From: Streptomyces sp. H27-H5
GTDB lineage: Bacteria > Actinomycetota > Actinomycetes > Streptomycetales > Streptomycetaceae
Assembly (NCBI RefSeq): GCF_026627505.1
Contig: NZ_JAPNLK010000058.1
Coordinates: 7,733 to 55,854 of the forward strand
DNA length: 48,122 nt
Direction: 5' to 3'
Shown: piece after piece, positions 1 through 8,024 of the stretch
Numbering within the stretch: position 1 is the stretch's first letter
Layout: each line of letters starts with the position of its first letter
The notes under the pieces: model-generated
The model's database searches: none
What the model was told of the DNA's origin: nothing
The model's input: only the letters and a program-made list of their open reading frames with translations
Made by a program: the position numbers and the translations under genes

Positions 1-20
1 GGCTCGGCGTACGCCGAGCC
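1..20. terminator. Perfect palindrome, likely terminator of a gene left of the window
   Basis: GGCTCGGCGT is followed directly by its reverse complement ACGCCGAGCC, a perfect 20-base palindrome at the very edge of the window. Such GC-only hairpins are usual ends of Streptomyces transcripts. The gene it would serve lies outside the window. Confidence 0.4.
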
Positions 21-83
21 CCCACCACCGGCCCGACCGCCCCGTGGCCCGTAGGCGGGGGCGGTCGGCACCACACCGATGGG

Positions 84-468
84 GTGACGGCTCTTCGGCG
101 CCGTCGTCATCGGCTTCCCGATCCTCGACCTCCTGCGCTTCCACCGGCTCCTCGCGGGCGCGTCCTGGACCGCCGAGTACGGAGACCCCGACCGGGCCGA
201 GGACCGCCCCCACCTGGAGGAACTCTCCCCGTACCACGCCTTCCGATCGGACCGGCCCTACCCGCCGATCCTGCTCCTCACCGCGACCAGCGACGACCGG
301 GTCCACCCGGGGCACGCGCGCAAGGCCGCCGCCCGGCTGCGTGAGCTCGGGCACGTCGTCCACTTCCACGAGACGGCCGGCGGCGGACACGCGGGCGCCG
401 GCGACAACGCCCAGGCCGCCGTGAACGAGGCGCTCACCCACACCTTCCTCTGGAACCGCCTGGGGTGA
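84..468 (+). pseudogene. Remnant of an S9 (prolyl oligopeptidase) serine peptidase
   Basis: The frame open from 88 to the TGA at 466-468 encodes about 126 residues that read like the C-terminal end of an S9 prolyl oligopeptidase. They include the loop with the catalytic Asp (SDDRVHPGHARK) and the catalytic His (GGGHAG). The catalytic Ser (GxSxGG) and the whole propeller are missing, and there is no start codon: an in-frame TGA sits at 85-87. Immediately before it, GTG ACG GCT at 84-92 looks like the retained start of the same gene (V-T-A) but is in another frame. The simplest reading is a large internal deletion that joined the start to the tail out of frame. No activity is expected. Family identity is confident; the origin of the first codons is inference. 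Confidence 0.7.
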
Positions 469-496
469 GGGCAACGTCCCCGGGCGGCCCGCGGGA

Positions 497-976
497 TCAG
501 CGTGCGGGGGGCATGTCGTAGGTCACCCACATGGTCCGCGTCGCCACCTGGTCGTACTTGGAGCGGGCCCGGTGGTTGTCGTCGGCGGTGATCCAGCGGA
601 CCACGCTCCAGCCGCGCTCGGCGGCGATCTCCGACAGCCGCGCCAGCAGCAGGTCGGCGGCGCCGCCGCCGCGGTGTTCGGGGGCGACGAACAGGTCGTC
701 GAGGAAGCAACCGACGGACGCCGAGAGGGGACGCGCGTACGGGCGGTAGTGGGCGAGGCCGACGAGCCGGCCCTCGCCGTCCTCGGCGACCAGGGCCTCC
801 ACCTCGTGCGCGGGGTCGTGCACCCACGACCACACCAGCGCGGCGGCCTCCTCGGTCTGCTGTACCCGGTAGAAGTCCGCGTAGCCGCGGTAGAGGACAC
901 GCCACTGCGCGAAGTCCGCCGGCCGTGCGGCACGGACGTGGACGGTGCTCGAACCGCGGTTCGCGTCGGCTGCCAT
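497..976 (-). CDS. GNAT-family N-acetyltransferase
   Basis: This is a 159-residue single-domain GNAT protein. The acetyl-CoA-binding motif A is visible at about residues 94-110 (LFVAPEHRGGGAADLL, with the Q/RxxGxG/A-type pyrophosphate loop). It is followed by the motif B helix and a C-terminal YDQVATRTMWVTYDM strand typical of small-molecule acetyltransferases. The ATG at 976 is chosen because AGAGGAGA lies about 7-8 bases upstream; longer versions of the frame run into non-coding sequence. The acceptor substrate cannot be told from sequence. It is transcribed away from the SRPBCC gene at 1292, with about 315 bases between them. Confidence 0.88.
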   Translation of the reverse strand: MAADANRGSSTVHVRAARPADFAQWRVLYRGYADFYRVQQTEEAAALVWSWVHDPAHEVEALVAEDGEGRLVGLAHYRPYARPLSASVGCFLDDLFVAPEHRGGGAADLLLARLSEIAAERGWSVVRWITADDNHRARSKYDQVATRTMWVTYDMPPAR

Positions 977-1291
977 GGGGGGTGTCTCCTCTGCTCGAAC
1001 GGGCACTGCGGTGGGGTGCGGCGGCGATCGCGGCACCGCCGTCGTCGTCCTCGCCCGTCGATCATCGTCGACACCGAGGCCGCCGAACGCGCCGGGGTGT
1101 CCAACGACGGCCCCGCGGTGCGCCACCGCGGCCGGATGACGGGACGACGCGGGCCGGGCAGCGGGCTCGGCCGTGCGCGGCCGCATGGAGGAAGAGGGTT
1201 CGGGTAACCGCGTGTTCGGAGCGGCCGACCCGGCGCACCGACGCCCGGAGGATCGGGCGCTCCGGCACCGACCTGTATGGAAGGGGTACTC
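977..1291. other. Divergent intergenic region, no gene seen
   Basis: These 315 bases separate the start codons of the GNAT gene and the SRPBCC gene, so they should hold two promoters. I see no ORF with coding-like third positions. GGTTCGGGTAACC at about 1198-1211 is a short inverted motif containing GGGTAA, which resembles a stress-sigma -10, but I could not find a matching -35 at the right distance. Confidence 0.4.
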
Positions 1292-1741
1292 ATGGCGCAC
1301 GTCGAGGAGTACGTGGAGGTCAACGTCCCTGTTCGGACGGCCTACAACCAGTGGACACAGTTCGAGAGCTTCCCCGCCTTCATGGAAGGCGTCGACCGGG
1401 TGGAGCAGCGCGACGACACCCTCACCCACTGGGTCACGAAGGTCAACGGCGTGGAGCGCGAGTTCGACGCACGCATCACGGAACAGGTCCCGGACCGCCG
1501 CGTGGCCTGGACGACCGTGGACGGTGAGACCCGCCAGGCCGGACTGGTCACCTTCGAGGCGGTCGACGCGACCACCACCCAGGTGTCCCTGCACATGAAC
1601 TGGATTCCCGACGGCCTCGCCGAGAACGCCGCCGACAAGCTCGGCCTCGTCAAGCGCCGGGTGAGCGGCGACCTGAAGCGGTTCAAGGTGTTCATCGAGT
1701 CTCGCGGTACCGAGACCGGTGCCTGGCGCGGTGAGGTGTGA
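1292..1741 (+). CDS. SRPBCC family protein (polyketide cyclase/dehydrase fold)
   Basis: This 149-residue protein consists of one START/SRPBCC helix-grip domain. It begins with the characteristic strand and helix (YVEVNVPVRTAYNQWTQFESFPAFM) and ends in the long C-terminal helix. Such proteins bind hydrophobic ligands in a cavity; the ligand here is unknown. An ATG also exists at 1277, but the start at 1292 is preferred because GGAAGGGG ends five bases before it. Its stop overlaps the GTG start of the next gene in the sequence GTGA, so the two are translationally coupled. In related genomes, SRPBCC proteins of this type are often encoded beside membrane or stress genes, which fits the partner found here. 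Confidence 0.85.
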   Translation: MAHVEEYVEVNVPVRTAYNQWTQFESFPAFMEGVDRVEQRDDTLTHWVTKVNGVEREFDARITEQVPDRRVAWTTVDGETRQAGLVTFEAVDATTTQVSLHMNWIPDGLAENAADKLGLVKRRVSGDLKRFKVFIESRGTETGAWRGEV

Positions 1742-2574
1742 GTACCGCCAAAGCGGGCGTGGTGGGCGAGGGCGTCCGGTCCGCCTCGCGCGGTGGTACG
1801 GCCCGATCCGTCACGGCCCGGTGCGGGTTGGTGGCGCGCGGCGCGCTGTACATCCTCATAGGACTGATCGCCGTCCGCGTCGGCTTCGGCAAGGGCGGCG
1901 GCGAGGCGGACCGGCAGGGAGCGCTCCAGGAACTGGCCGGCAAGCCGTTCGGGAGCGTCCTCGTCTGGGCCGTCGGCATCGGCCTGATCGGGATGGTGCT
2001 GTGGCGCCTGTCCGAGGCGGCCTTCGGCGCGGCCGGCCCGAAGGGCGACAAGGCCACGAAGCGTCTCACGGCGGCTGGGCGCGCCGTCTTCTACGCGATC
2101 GCCGCGTTCTCGGTGCTGTCCTTCGCGACGGGTTCCGGAGGGGGCACTTCCGGCGGTGACGAACAGTCGCGCGACCTGACGGCGTCCGCGATGGAACTCC
2201 CCGCCGGACGGTGGCTGGTGGGCGCCGTCGGACTCGGGGTCGCCGTCGCGGGCGTGATCATCGCGGTGCGCGCGGCCCGCCGCACGTTCCGCAAGCACCT
2301 GGACATGGTCGGGGTCGCCGACCACTGGCGCAAGGTCGTGGACGTCCTCGGGGTGACCGGCGGCGTGGCCCGCGGCGCGGTCTTCACGGCGGCGGGCGGA
2401 TTCGTCCTGTACGCCGCGTGGCGCTACGACCCGAGCCAGGCGAAGGGCATGGACGACACGCTGAAGACCTTCACCCAGACCCCGGCCGGCCCCTGGCTGC
2501 TCATCGCCGTGGCCATCGGGCTGGTGCTGTTCGGTGTGTTCTCGTGGGCCATGGCGCGGTGGCGCAAGGTCTGA
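1738..2574 (+). CDS. DUF1206 six-helix membrane protein
   Basis: This 278-residue protein has six hydrophobic helices at about residues 33-49, 73-90, 114-131, 157-177, 207-226 and 251-271. They form three internally similar two-helix units, each opening with an (A)RGxxY/F-type motif (ARGALY, GRAVFY, ARGAVF). This is the hallmark of DUF1206, whose function is unknown. The GTG start overlaps the stop of the SRPBCC gene by four bases, so it is the second gene of a two-gene operon. A strong hairpin at 2630-2663 ends the transcript. The tight coupling suggests that the soluble ligand-binding protein works with this membrane protein; that is inference. Confidence 0.88.
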   Translation: MSTAKAGVVGEGVRSASRGGTARSVTARCGLVARGALYILIGLIAVRVGFGKGGGEADRQGALQELAGKPFGSVLVWAVGIGLIGMVLWRLSEAAFGAAGPKGDKATKRLTAAGRAVFYAIAAFSVLSFATGSGGGTSGGDEQSRDLTASAMELPAGRWLVGAVGLGVAVAGVIIAVRAARRTFRKHLDMVGVADHWRKVVDVLGVTGGVARGAVFTAAGGFVLYAAWRYDPSQAKGMDDTLKTFTQTPAGPWLLIAVAIGLVLFGVFSWAMARWRKV

Positions 2575-2629
2575 GTACGGAGCCCCGGGCTCGTTCCGGG
2601 GCGGCAACAGCCGGGCGACCGGCGTCATC

Positions 2630-2663
2630 GAGGCCACTGGCCCCCATGGGGGTCAGTGGCCTC
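2630..2663. terminator. Bidirectional terminator between convergent genes
   Basis: GAGGCCACTG pairs with CAGTGGCCTC and CCCCC pairs with GGGGG, broken only by one G-T pair, over 34 bases. It lies between the converging DUF1206 and lipoprotein genes and can serve both. Confidence 0.75.
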
Positions 2664-2668
2664 GGGCG

Positions 2669-3481
2669 TCAGGCCGGGCCGCCCGAACCGTTCTTGACCA
2701 TCTCGGTCATGTCGGCCGTGTCACCGGCCGGCGGGGCGGTGATCGCCTGCGCGACACCGAAGGACAGGAAGTCCATCCTGACGGTGGTCGTCCCGAAGGT
2801 CTGGTTCATCCGGGCGGGCATGCCCTTGTCGTCGACCCAGACGTCCGCCACGAGCTCTCCGCCCGTGCCCAGCGCGTTGTAGGCGGCCGCCGCGTCGCCG
2901 AGCTTGTCCGCCGGAACCGAGGCGTGGTAGTGGACCGCCTTCTTGCCGTTGACGTCCTCCGTCCCGACCTTGGTGACGCCCCGGGCGTACTTCAGCGACT
3001 TCAGGCCCGCGGTCGGGTCGCTCTCCGCCTGGGTCATGCCGGCCGCGCCCGCCTCGCCGAGAACGGCGGACGCCTCGATCTTCAACCAGGTCTTGCCCTT
3101 GAACGGGCCCGCCTCCGCCGGGTCGACGCCGTAGTAGTACGCCCCGTCCACGAGGCGCATCGTGATGGTGCCGTCCGCGACCAGGTCCTCCATCTGGAGG
3201 TCCTTGGCCGGCATCTCGGTCTCCATCGCGAGGCCGTTGCCCCAGGAGTAGACGCCCTTCATGGAGACCGGCTTGCCACCCGTGTCGGGCGACGTCACGG
3301 TCATGTCTATGTCCGCCGAACCGGCCTTCGACGCCTCGTCGGACGCCTGCGACAGCGCCGCGACCAGGGCCTCCGCCGAGTCCGCCGCCTGCTTGGCGAC
3401 CGGGCTCGCCGAACAGCCCACCACACCCACCGTCATGAACAGCGCCGCGGTGACACCCGCGGCAGCCTTGCGTGCCTTCAT
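2669..3481 (-). CDS. Secreted lipoprotein, LppX/LprAFG-like
   Basis: This 270-residue lipoprotein has an N-terminal signal peptide with positive residues MKARK, a hydrophobic stretch and the lipobox VVGC, with Cys23 as the lipidated residue. The mature part is rich in beta strands and contains the lines YSWGNGLAMETEMPAKDLQM and LVDGAYYYGVD, typical of the LppX/LprAFG (DUF1396-like) fold. That fold forms a half-barrel able to hold lipids. The ATG at 3481 is chosen because GGGGTGGGG precedes it directly and the signal peptide starts there. It likely sits on the outer face of the cytoplasmic membrane. A role in lipid transport or envelope upkeep is inferred from the family only. Confidence 0.82.
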   Translation of the reverse strand: MKARKAAAGVTAALFMTVGVVGCSASPVAKQAADSAEALVAALSQASDEASKAGSADIDMTVTSPDTGGKPVSMKGVYSWGNGLAMETEMPAKDLQMEDLVADGTITMRLVDGAYYYGVDPAEAGPFKGKTWLKIEASAVLGEAGAAGMTQAESDPTAGLKSLKYARGVTKVGTEDVNGKKAVHYHASVPADKLGDAAAAYNALGTGGELVADVWVDDKGMPARMNQTFGTTTVRMDFLSFGVAQAITAPPAGDTADMTEMVKNGSGGPA

Positions 3482-3652
3482 CCCCACCCCTATTGCCGAC
3501 CATCCGTCGTTCATCTTTATGACGAGCCTACATTCGTGCGGAGCTCCGGTCCGCCGGCTCCTCGGGGAACCGCACCCCGGCGGCTCCGCGTCGTGGTTCA
3601 CGGCAAGGACGCGCCGCCACCGGGCGCCGCGCCGTGACTCCGGGGGGATCAC

Positions 3653-4432
3653 ATGCTCACGTTCCACAGGCGTACCGCGGCCGCGGTACTCACCGCCTCC
3701 GCCCTCGCCGTGGCCGGCCTCGCCGCCGGCGCCGCGCCGGCCGCCGCCATCCACGGCGGGCAGAACACCACCGCGGCGCAGCATCCGTACGCCATGATCA
3801 TCGCGACGGCGGAGGGCGCACAGGTCTGCGGGGGCACGCTCGTGGCCCCGAGGAAGGTGCTGACCGCCGCGCACTGCGTCGCCGACGTGCCTGCTCCGCG
3901 CGACCTCCTCGTCATCGGCGGGCGCACCGACACGGGCAGCGCCAAGGGCACCGTCCGGCACGTCGCCTCGGTCAGGATCCATCCGAAGTACGCCCAGGGC
4001 ACTCTCACCCACGACGCCGCGGTCCTCACCCTCACCGGGTCCATGCCCTACCGGCCGATGGCCGTGGCCGGCCCGAAGGACTCGGCCCTCTACGCCCTCG
4101 GCACGAAGGCGAAGGTGGTCGGCTGGGGACGCACCGACACCGACACCCCGGGTACGCGACTGAAGTCCGCCGTCCTCACCGTGGCGCCGCTGAAGAGCTG
4201 TGAGCCCTACACCGAGCCCGGCGAGTCCCGCGCGTTGAAGGTCTGCGGAGCCTCCGCACCCGGCACCGACGACAGCATCTGCCGGGGCGACTCGGGGGGC
4301 CCGCTGGTCGCCGGCGGCAAGGTGATCGGCATCGTCTCCACCGGCAACAAGTACTGCGACGACCAGTACCCGGTCTCCGTCTTCACCCGGGTCAGCGCGG
4401 TCGCAGCGGGACTCGGCCTCCCCGTCGGATAG
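3653..4432 (+). CDS. Secreted trypsin-like serine protease (S1)
   Basis: This is a 259-residue secreted S1 chymotrypsin-fold protease. A signal peptide ending in AAPAAA is followed directly by IHGG at residue 33, which corresponds to the mature N-terminus (IxGG) of active trypsins. It therefore appears to have almost no propeptide. The triad is complete: His74 in TAAHC, Asp121 in THDAAVL and Ser214 in GDSGGP. Cysteines at about 59/75, 183/198 and 210/235 can form the usual three disulphides. The ATG follows GGGGGGAT. It diverges from the lipoprotein gene across about 170 bases. It is probably used to degrade extracellular protein. Confidence 0.92.
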   Translation: MLTFHRRTAAAVLTASALAVAGLAAGAAPAAAIHGGQNTTAAQHPYAMIIATAEGAQVCGGTLVAPRKVLTAAHCVADVPAPRDLLVIGGRTDTGSAKGTVRHVASVRIHPKYAQGTLTHDAAVLTLTGSMPYRPMAVAGPKDSALYALGTKAKVVGWGRTDTDTPGTRLKSAVLTVAPLKSCEPYTEPGESRALKVCGASAPGTDDSICRGDSGGPLVAGGKVIGIVSTGNKYCDDQYPVSVFTRVSAVAAGLGLPVG

Positions 4433-4459
4433 CGCGGCCGGCGTCGGCCGGCACGGCGC

Positions 4460-4494
4460 TCCCGGTTCCCCCGTCCAGGGCGGGAGAGCCGGGA
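4460..4494. terminator. Imperfect hairpin between convergent genes
   Basis: TCCCGG pairs with CCGGGA, with a partly paired GC-rich interior, in the 69 bases between the converging protease and methyltransferase genes. Confidence 0.45.
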
Positions 4495-4501
4495 CCGCGC
4501 C

Positions 4502-5179
4502 TCACGACGCGGCGGGACGGGAGGCGGGCACCACCGGCTTGCGGGCGACGACGTAGGCCTGTGGCACCTTCTCCACACCCTCCTCGGGCTCCCGCAGCAG
4601 CCGCGCGCGGACCGAGAACCCGGCCCGGTCGAGGGCCTCGGTGATCCACCGCGGCCGCTGCCGACGGAAGTCGAGCGCCACCTCGTGGCCGAACGGCCGG
4701 TCCACGCGCAAGGGAGCGTCGCCGACCTGGAACGACAGCATCAGGTGACCGCCCGGGGCCAGCACCCGATGGAACTCGGCGAACACCCCCGGCAGCCGCT
4801 CCCGCGGGACGTGGATGATCGAGTACGAGGCGAGGAGGCCGCCGAGGGAACCGTCCGCCAGGTCCAGGGCGGTCATGGAACCCTCCTCGAACCGCAGGTG
4901 CGGATACGTCCTGCGGGCCAACGCGACCATGGCCGACGACAGGTCGAGCCCGAACGCGGACAGCCCCAGCCCGTCCAGGTACGCCGTCAGGTGCCCGTGG
5001 CCGCAGCCGATGTCGGCCACCGGCCCGGCGGCGCCCGCCCTCACGAGTTCGGCGAACCCGGCCACCATCGCGCGGTCGAGCGGTCTGTCGACCAGCCAGT
5101 CGCCGAAGTGCTCGGTGTAGTCGAGGGCCACGGTGTCGTAGAACACCCGGGCTGCGTCGAGGAAGTCCGATCCGGTCAT
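4502..5179 (-). CDS. Class I SAM-dependent methyltransferase
   Basis: This 225-residue protein has a methyltransferase type 11/25 core. Motif I VADIGCGHGHLT is at residues 54-65, the acidic end of beta-2 (FGLDLS) at about 77-81, GSMTALDLADGSLGGLLA corresponds to motif II and LAPGGHLMLSF to motif III. Substrate is unknown; this subgroup usually methylates small molecules. The ATG at 5179 matches the family N-terminus but has no good ribosome-binding site, so the message could be leaderless or the start slightly different. Its upstream region (5262-5336) holds an unusual set of short direct repeats. Confidence 0.82.
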   Translation of the reverse strand: MTGSDFLDAARVFYDTVALDYTEHFGDWLVDRPLDRAMVAGFAELVRAGAAGPVADIGCGHGHLTAYLDGLGLSAFGLDLSSAMVALARRTYPHLRFEEGSMTALDLADGSLGGLLASYSIIHVPRERLPGVFAEFHRVLAPGGHLMLSFQVGDAPLRVDRPFGHEVALDFRRQRPRWITEALDRAGFSVRARLLREPEEGVEKVPQAYVVARKPVVPASRPAAS

Positions 5180-5261
5180 GGCCGAACACCCTATCCGCCG
5201 GCCCCGAAGCCGTCCCCGGAACGCCCTCGGCGGACGCCGCCCGTGCGGACGACGACCCGCC

Positions 5262-5336
5262 GGGCATCGATCCGACGGGCATCGATCCGACGGGAGAGGT
5301 CCGACGGGGGAGGCCCGAGGAGACCGGTCCGACGGG
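5262..5336. repeat. Short direct repeats upstream of the methyltransferase
   Basis: GGGCATCGATCCGAC occurs twice head to tail (5262-5276, 5277-5291). The core TCCGACGGG occurs four times, starting at 5271, 5286, 5300 and 5328. They lie about 85-155 bases upstream of the methyltransferase start, where an operator or leader could be, and just beyond the EF-G terminator. Confidence 0.55.
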
Positions 5337-5354
5337 GGGAGGCCCCAAGGGGAG

Positions 5355-5384
5355 GGCCCCCGACCGCCGGGGCGGTCGGGGGCC
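5355..5384 (-). terminator. Terminator of the EF-G paralogue
   Basis: GGCCCCCGACCGCC and GGCGGTCGGGGGCC form a perfect 14-base-pair stem with a two-base loop, just past the stop codon of the EF-G gene on the minus strand. Confidence 0.75.
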
Positions 5385-5389
5385 ACACG

Positions 5390-7525
5390 TCAGTCGGACG
5401 CGCCCCGGGCGTACACCGCCGCGGGCACGGGGGCGTACCCCACGGGCCGGGAGGTGAAGGTGCCCCGGCCCTGGCTGCGACTGCGCAACCGGGACGCGTA
5501 CCCGAACAGTTCGGCCAGCGGAACGGCCGCCGTGATCGAGGTGGTGCCGGTCCGCGTGGTCGAACCCGCGACCCGACCGCGCCGCGCCGCCAGGTCACCG
5601 AGCACGCCGCCGACGGCCTCGTCGGGAACGGTCACCACGACCTCGACCACCGGTTCCAGCAGCTCCATGGTCGCGGCGCGCAGCGCCTCGCGCAGCGCGA
5701 ACCGCCCCGCCGCCCGGAACGCCATCTCCGAGGAGTCCTTGGAGTGCGTGGCGCCGTCGGTCAGCGTGACCCGCAGCCCCGTCACCGGATGACCGCCGAG
5801 GGGACCCTCGGCGAGCGCGTCCCGGCAACCCGCCTCCACCGCACGGACGAACTCCTGCGGCACCCGCCCGCCGACGACCACGGACCGGAACACGAAGCCG
5901 TCGGCTCCGCCCGCACCACCGGAGCCGGCGCCGGACGGGTCGGCGATCTCGTCGTCCAGGGGGTCGACGTCGATGACCACATGGGCGAACTGGCCGGCGC
6001 CACCGTCCTGCTTGACGTGCCGGTACACCAGCCCGGACACCCCGCGAGCCACCGTCTCCCGGTAGGCCACCCGGGGACGACCCACCTCGACGCGCAGCCC
6101 GTGGCTGAGCCGGATCTTCTCCACCGCGACCTCAAGATGCAGCTCTCCCATCCCCGACAGCACCGTCTGCCCCGTCTCGGGATCCGTCCGCACGGCCAGG
6201 GAGGGGTCCTCCTCGACCAACCGGGCCAACGCCGACGACAGTCGACCGATGTCGGCCCGGGTGCCCGCCTCGACCGCCACGGACACCACCGGCGCGGCGA
6301 CCGTGGGCGGTTCGAGGACCAGCGGCGCGTCCGGAGCGCACAGGGTCGTCCCGGCGCGGGTGGACTTGAGCCCGACCACGGCGACGATGTCCCCGGCCAC
6401 CGCCTGCTCCACCTCGGCGTGGCGGTCGGCCTGGACGCGCAGGATGCGGCCGATCCGCTCGGTCCGGCCCGCCGTCGCGTCCAGCACCGTCTCCCCCTTC
6501 CGCATCGTTCCCGAGTAGACGCGCAGACACGTCAGCCGCCCGGTCGCCGTCGCGTTCACCTTGAAGGCCAACGCGGCGAACGGGGCCGCCGGATCGGCGA
6601 CGCGCTCCTCCGCCCCTTCCGCGCGGACCCCGCGGAGCGCGGTGCCGCGCACCGGCGGCATGTCCGCCGGCGAGGGCAGGTAGTCCACGACGGCGTCGAG
6701 CAGCGGTTCCACCGCACGGTTGCGGTAGGCGGATCCGCACAGCACCACCACGCCCTCACCCCCTCGCGTCAGCTCGCGCAGCGCGGCGACCAACGTGGAG
6801 GGGGAGAGCGCCGACGTGGCGCAGTACTCCTCCAGCGCGGCCGGGTGCAGCTCCGCCACCCGCTCGTCGAGCAGCCGGCGGCGCCGCAGCGCCTCCTCCC
6901 GCAGGGCGTCGGGGACCGCGCCCACCTCGAACGTTCCGGAACCGGAACCGGAGCCGCCGGCCGCCGCGTTCCACACCAGGGCCCGCATGTGGACGAGGTC
7001 CACGACTCCGGTGAAGCCGTCCTCCCGCCCGATGGGCAGTTGCACCACCAGCGGAACGACGTGGAGCCGGTCGCGCAGTGACGCCACGGCGGCGTCGAGG
7101 TCCGCGCCGACCCGGTCCATCTTGTTGACGAACGCGATCCGGGGCACCCCGTGTCGATCCGCCTGGCGCCACACCGACTCGCTCTGCGGTTCGACGCCCG
7201 CGACGGCGTCGAAGACGGCGACGGCGCCGTCGAGGACGCGCAGCGAACGCTCCACCTCATCGGCGAAGTCGACGTGTCCCGGGGTGTCGATCAGGTTGAT
7301 CCGGTGCTCGTTCCACGTGCAACTCACCGCGGCCGCGAAGATGGTGATGCCGCGGTCGCGTTCCTGGGGGTCGTAGTCGGTGACGGTCGTCCCGTCGTGG
7401 ACCTCGCCGCGCTTGTGGGTGGTCCCGGTCGCGTACAGGACCCGTTCGGTGAGCGTGGTCTTGCCGGCGTCGACATGGGCGAGGATGCCGAGGTTGCGGA
7501 CGGTGGTCAGAGGTGTGGTGCGCAT
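5390..7525 (-). CDS. Elongation factor G paralogue (translation GTPase)
   Basis: This 711-residue translation factor of the EF-G/ribosomal-protection group has all GTPase motifs: AHVDAGKTT (16-24), RGITI (58-62), DTPGH (80-84) and NKMD (134-137). These are followed by domain II, a GMGELHLEV domain III signature and the C-terminal domains IV-V. EF-G moves tRNAs and mRNA on the ribosome. The sequence differs enough from housekeeping EF-G, and there is no rpsL-rpsG-tuf context, so this is likely the second, accessory EF-G of streptomycetes. A role in ribosome protection (TetM-like) is a less likely alternative. The ATG at 7525 is chosen at the conserved N-terminus; GAAAGG lies nine bases upstream. 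A 499-base leader region with hairpins precedes it. Confidence 0.85.
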   Translation of the reverse strand: MRTTPLTTVRNLGILAHVDAGKTTLTERVLYATGTTHKRGEVHDGTTVTDYDPQERDRGITIFAAAVSCTWNEHRINLIDTPGHVDFADEVERSLRVLDGAVAVFDAVAGVEPQSESVWRQADRHGVPRIAFVNKMDRVGADLDAAVASLRDRLHVVPLVVQLPIGREDGFTGVVDLVHMRALVWNAAAGGSGSGSGTFEVGAVPDALREEALRRRRLLDERVAELHPAALEEYCATSALSPSTLVAALRELTRGGEGVVVLCGSAYRNRAVEPLLDAVVDYLPSPADMPPVRGTALRGVRAEGAEERVADPAAPFAALAFKVNATATGRLTCLRVYSGTMRKGETVLDATAGRTERIGRILRVQADRHAEVEQAVAGDIVAVVGLKSTRAGTTLCAPDAPLVLEPPTVAAPVVSVAVEAGTRADIGRLSSALARLVEEDPSLAVRTDPETGQTVLSGMGELHLEVAVEKIRLSHGLRVEVGRPRVAYRETVARGVSGLVYRHVKQDGGAGQFAHVVIDVDPLDDEIADPSGAGSGGAGGADGFVFRSVVVGGRVPQEFVRAVEAGCRDALAEGPLGGHPVTGLRVTLTDGATHSKDSSEMAFRAAGRFALREALRAATMELLEPVVEVVVTVPDEAVGGVLGDLAARRGRVAGSTTRTGTTSITAAVPLAELFGYASRLRSRSQGRGTFTSRPVGYAPVPAAVYARGASD

Positions 7526-8024
7526 GGCCCGAGGCCTTTCATGGGGCAGGGGAGTGAGGGCGGCGCGATGGGTGGAGGAGGCGACGGAAGACGGCCCGGA
7601 TCCGCGTGCAGGGCATGGCGGCGTACGGGCGTACCGGCGTGCCTGCGTGGCGGCGCATGCCGCGTGGTGGCGGCATGCCGCATGCAGGGGGCCGGGGCGC
7701 CGCGAAGGCGGGCCGCGCACACCGCGCGACCGGCTCGTTCGCCGGGCGGATCAGGTCTTCTTCGTCACTTCGTCTCGGACATCCGGTGACGGCCGCGCAG
7801 CCGTTACCGGGAAACCGAAGACACCAGGATCACGTCGTACCGGGACCGGGGAGCGTGGACGGCGGTGCGGTGACACATGGCCGGGCTCCCCTCGTGGACT
7901 GGTTCGACGAAACACGCGCCGCGCTCTTCGTGGCACACACGGGTGAGTCTAGGGACGCGCGTCCGACGGTGCATCACCTTTTCCGACAGGCATATCAGGC
8001 CCCGGCGCCGGGCATCACGTCCTG
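7526..8024. other. Long divergent intergenic region with hairpins, no gene seen
   Basis: These 499 bases separate the EF-G start from the membrane-protein start. The part next to EF-G (about 7610-7690) is full of short GCATGC and GCGTAC motifs, with a perfect stem GCATGCCGC/GCGGCATGC at 7655-7678 around the loop GTGGTG. Open frames here lack the third-position bias of real genes. The right part (about 7735-8020) is less GC-rich and probably holds the promoter of the gene at 8025. Confidence 0.5.

Noticed and set aside
4685..7081. Open frame of 798 codons opposite the methyltransferase and EF-G
   Set aside because: It spans two real minus-strand genes with clear motifs and is His/Arg-rich without structure.
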